Part shown: positions 5,985 through 6,036 of the stretch, one piece after another
How the letters are laid out: the number at the start of each line of letters is the position of its first letter
Numbering within the stretch: position 1 is the stretch's first letter
Assembly: GCA_958419945.1 (NCBI GenBank)
Contig: CATZIC010000081.1
Span: 1 to 6,036, forward strand
Source of the DNA: an uncultured Clostridia bacterium
GTDB lineage: Bacteria > Bacillota > Clostridia > Christensenellales > Borkfalkiaceae
Direction: 5' to 3'
DNA length: 6,036 nt
Position numbers and translations under genes: made by a program
Notes under the pieces: model-generated
What the model was told of the DNA's origin: nothing
The model's database searches: none
Seen by the model: the letters and a program-made list of their open reading frames with translations, nothing else

Positions 5985-6036
5985 CGAATAAGTTTCCTTC
6001 TTTGGAAATTTTTAAGATTTTTTTAAAATTTACTTA

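Noticed and set aside
5993..6008. TTTCC/GGAAA inverted repeat as a terminator of an upstream unit
   Set aside because: Only 5 bp, AT-rich, and no gene leads into it within the window; chance is likely in such AT-rich sequence.

Overview
The window reads as an ordinary housekeeping stretch from a Firmicutes-type bacterium, most likely an uncultured Clostridia member. Four things point that way: a T-box leader in front of ileS, a long SRP RNA (about 266 nt) with a Bacillus/Clostridium-style Alu domain, a 535-residue PyrG, and two palindromic repeats whose sequences resemble ones dispersed in gut Clostridia genomes (recalled, not searched). Promoters are strong sigma-A type and AT-rich.

Layout from left to right. 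Positions 1-67 hold a degenerate 14-nt tandem repeat running into the end of ileS. Positions 68-3193 (minus) encode isoleucyl-tRNA synthetase of the long, two-zinc type. Positions about 3194-3580 (minus) are its untranslated leader, with a T-box antiterminator, a competing terminator and an A-rich spacer before the ribosome binding site. Two back-to-back promoters lie at 3586-3662: one fires left into the ileS leader, the other right into the SRP RNA gene (3669-3934), which ends at a clear intrinsic terminator (3947-3970). Positions 3971-4250 have no believable gene. They hold at least three palindromic elements: a 7-bp hairpin, a REP-like GCAATGAC-type palindrome, and a compound multi-hairpin repeat. 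A very strong hairpin at 4245-4286 ends pyrG, and pyrG itself (CTP synthase) fills 4292-5899 on the minus strand behind a near-consensus promoter at 5956-5984. The last 52 bases are AT-rich and show no gene.

The genes are separate transcription units joined by general growth functions: charging tRNA-Ile, co-translational membrane targeting, and CTP supply. The ileS unit should respond to uncharged tRNA-Ile through the T-box. I do not see a previously undescribed multi-gene system here. The points worth a second look are the odd Stem I region of the T-box, the altered tip of the SRP RNA S domain, the compound repeats between the SRP gene and pyrG, and the tandem repeat that appears to derive from the ileS stop region.
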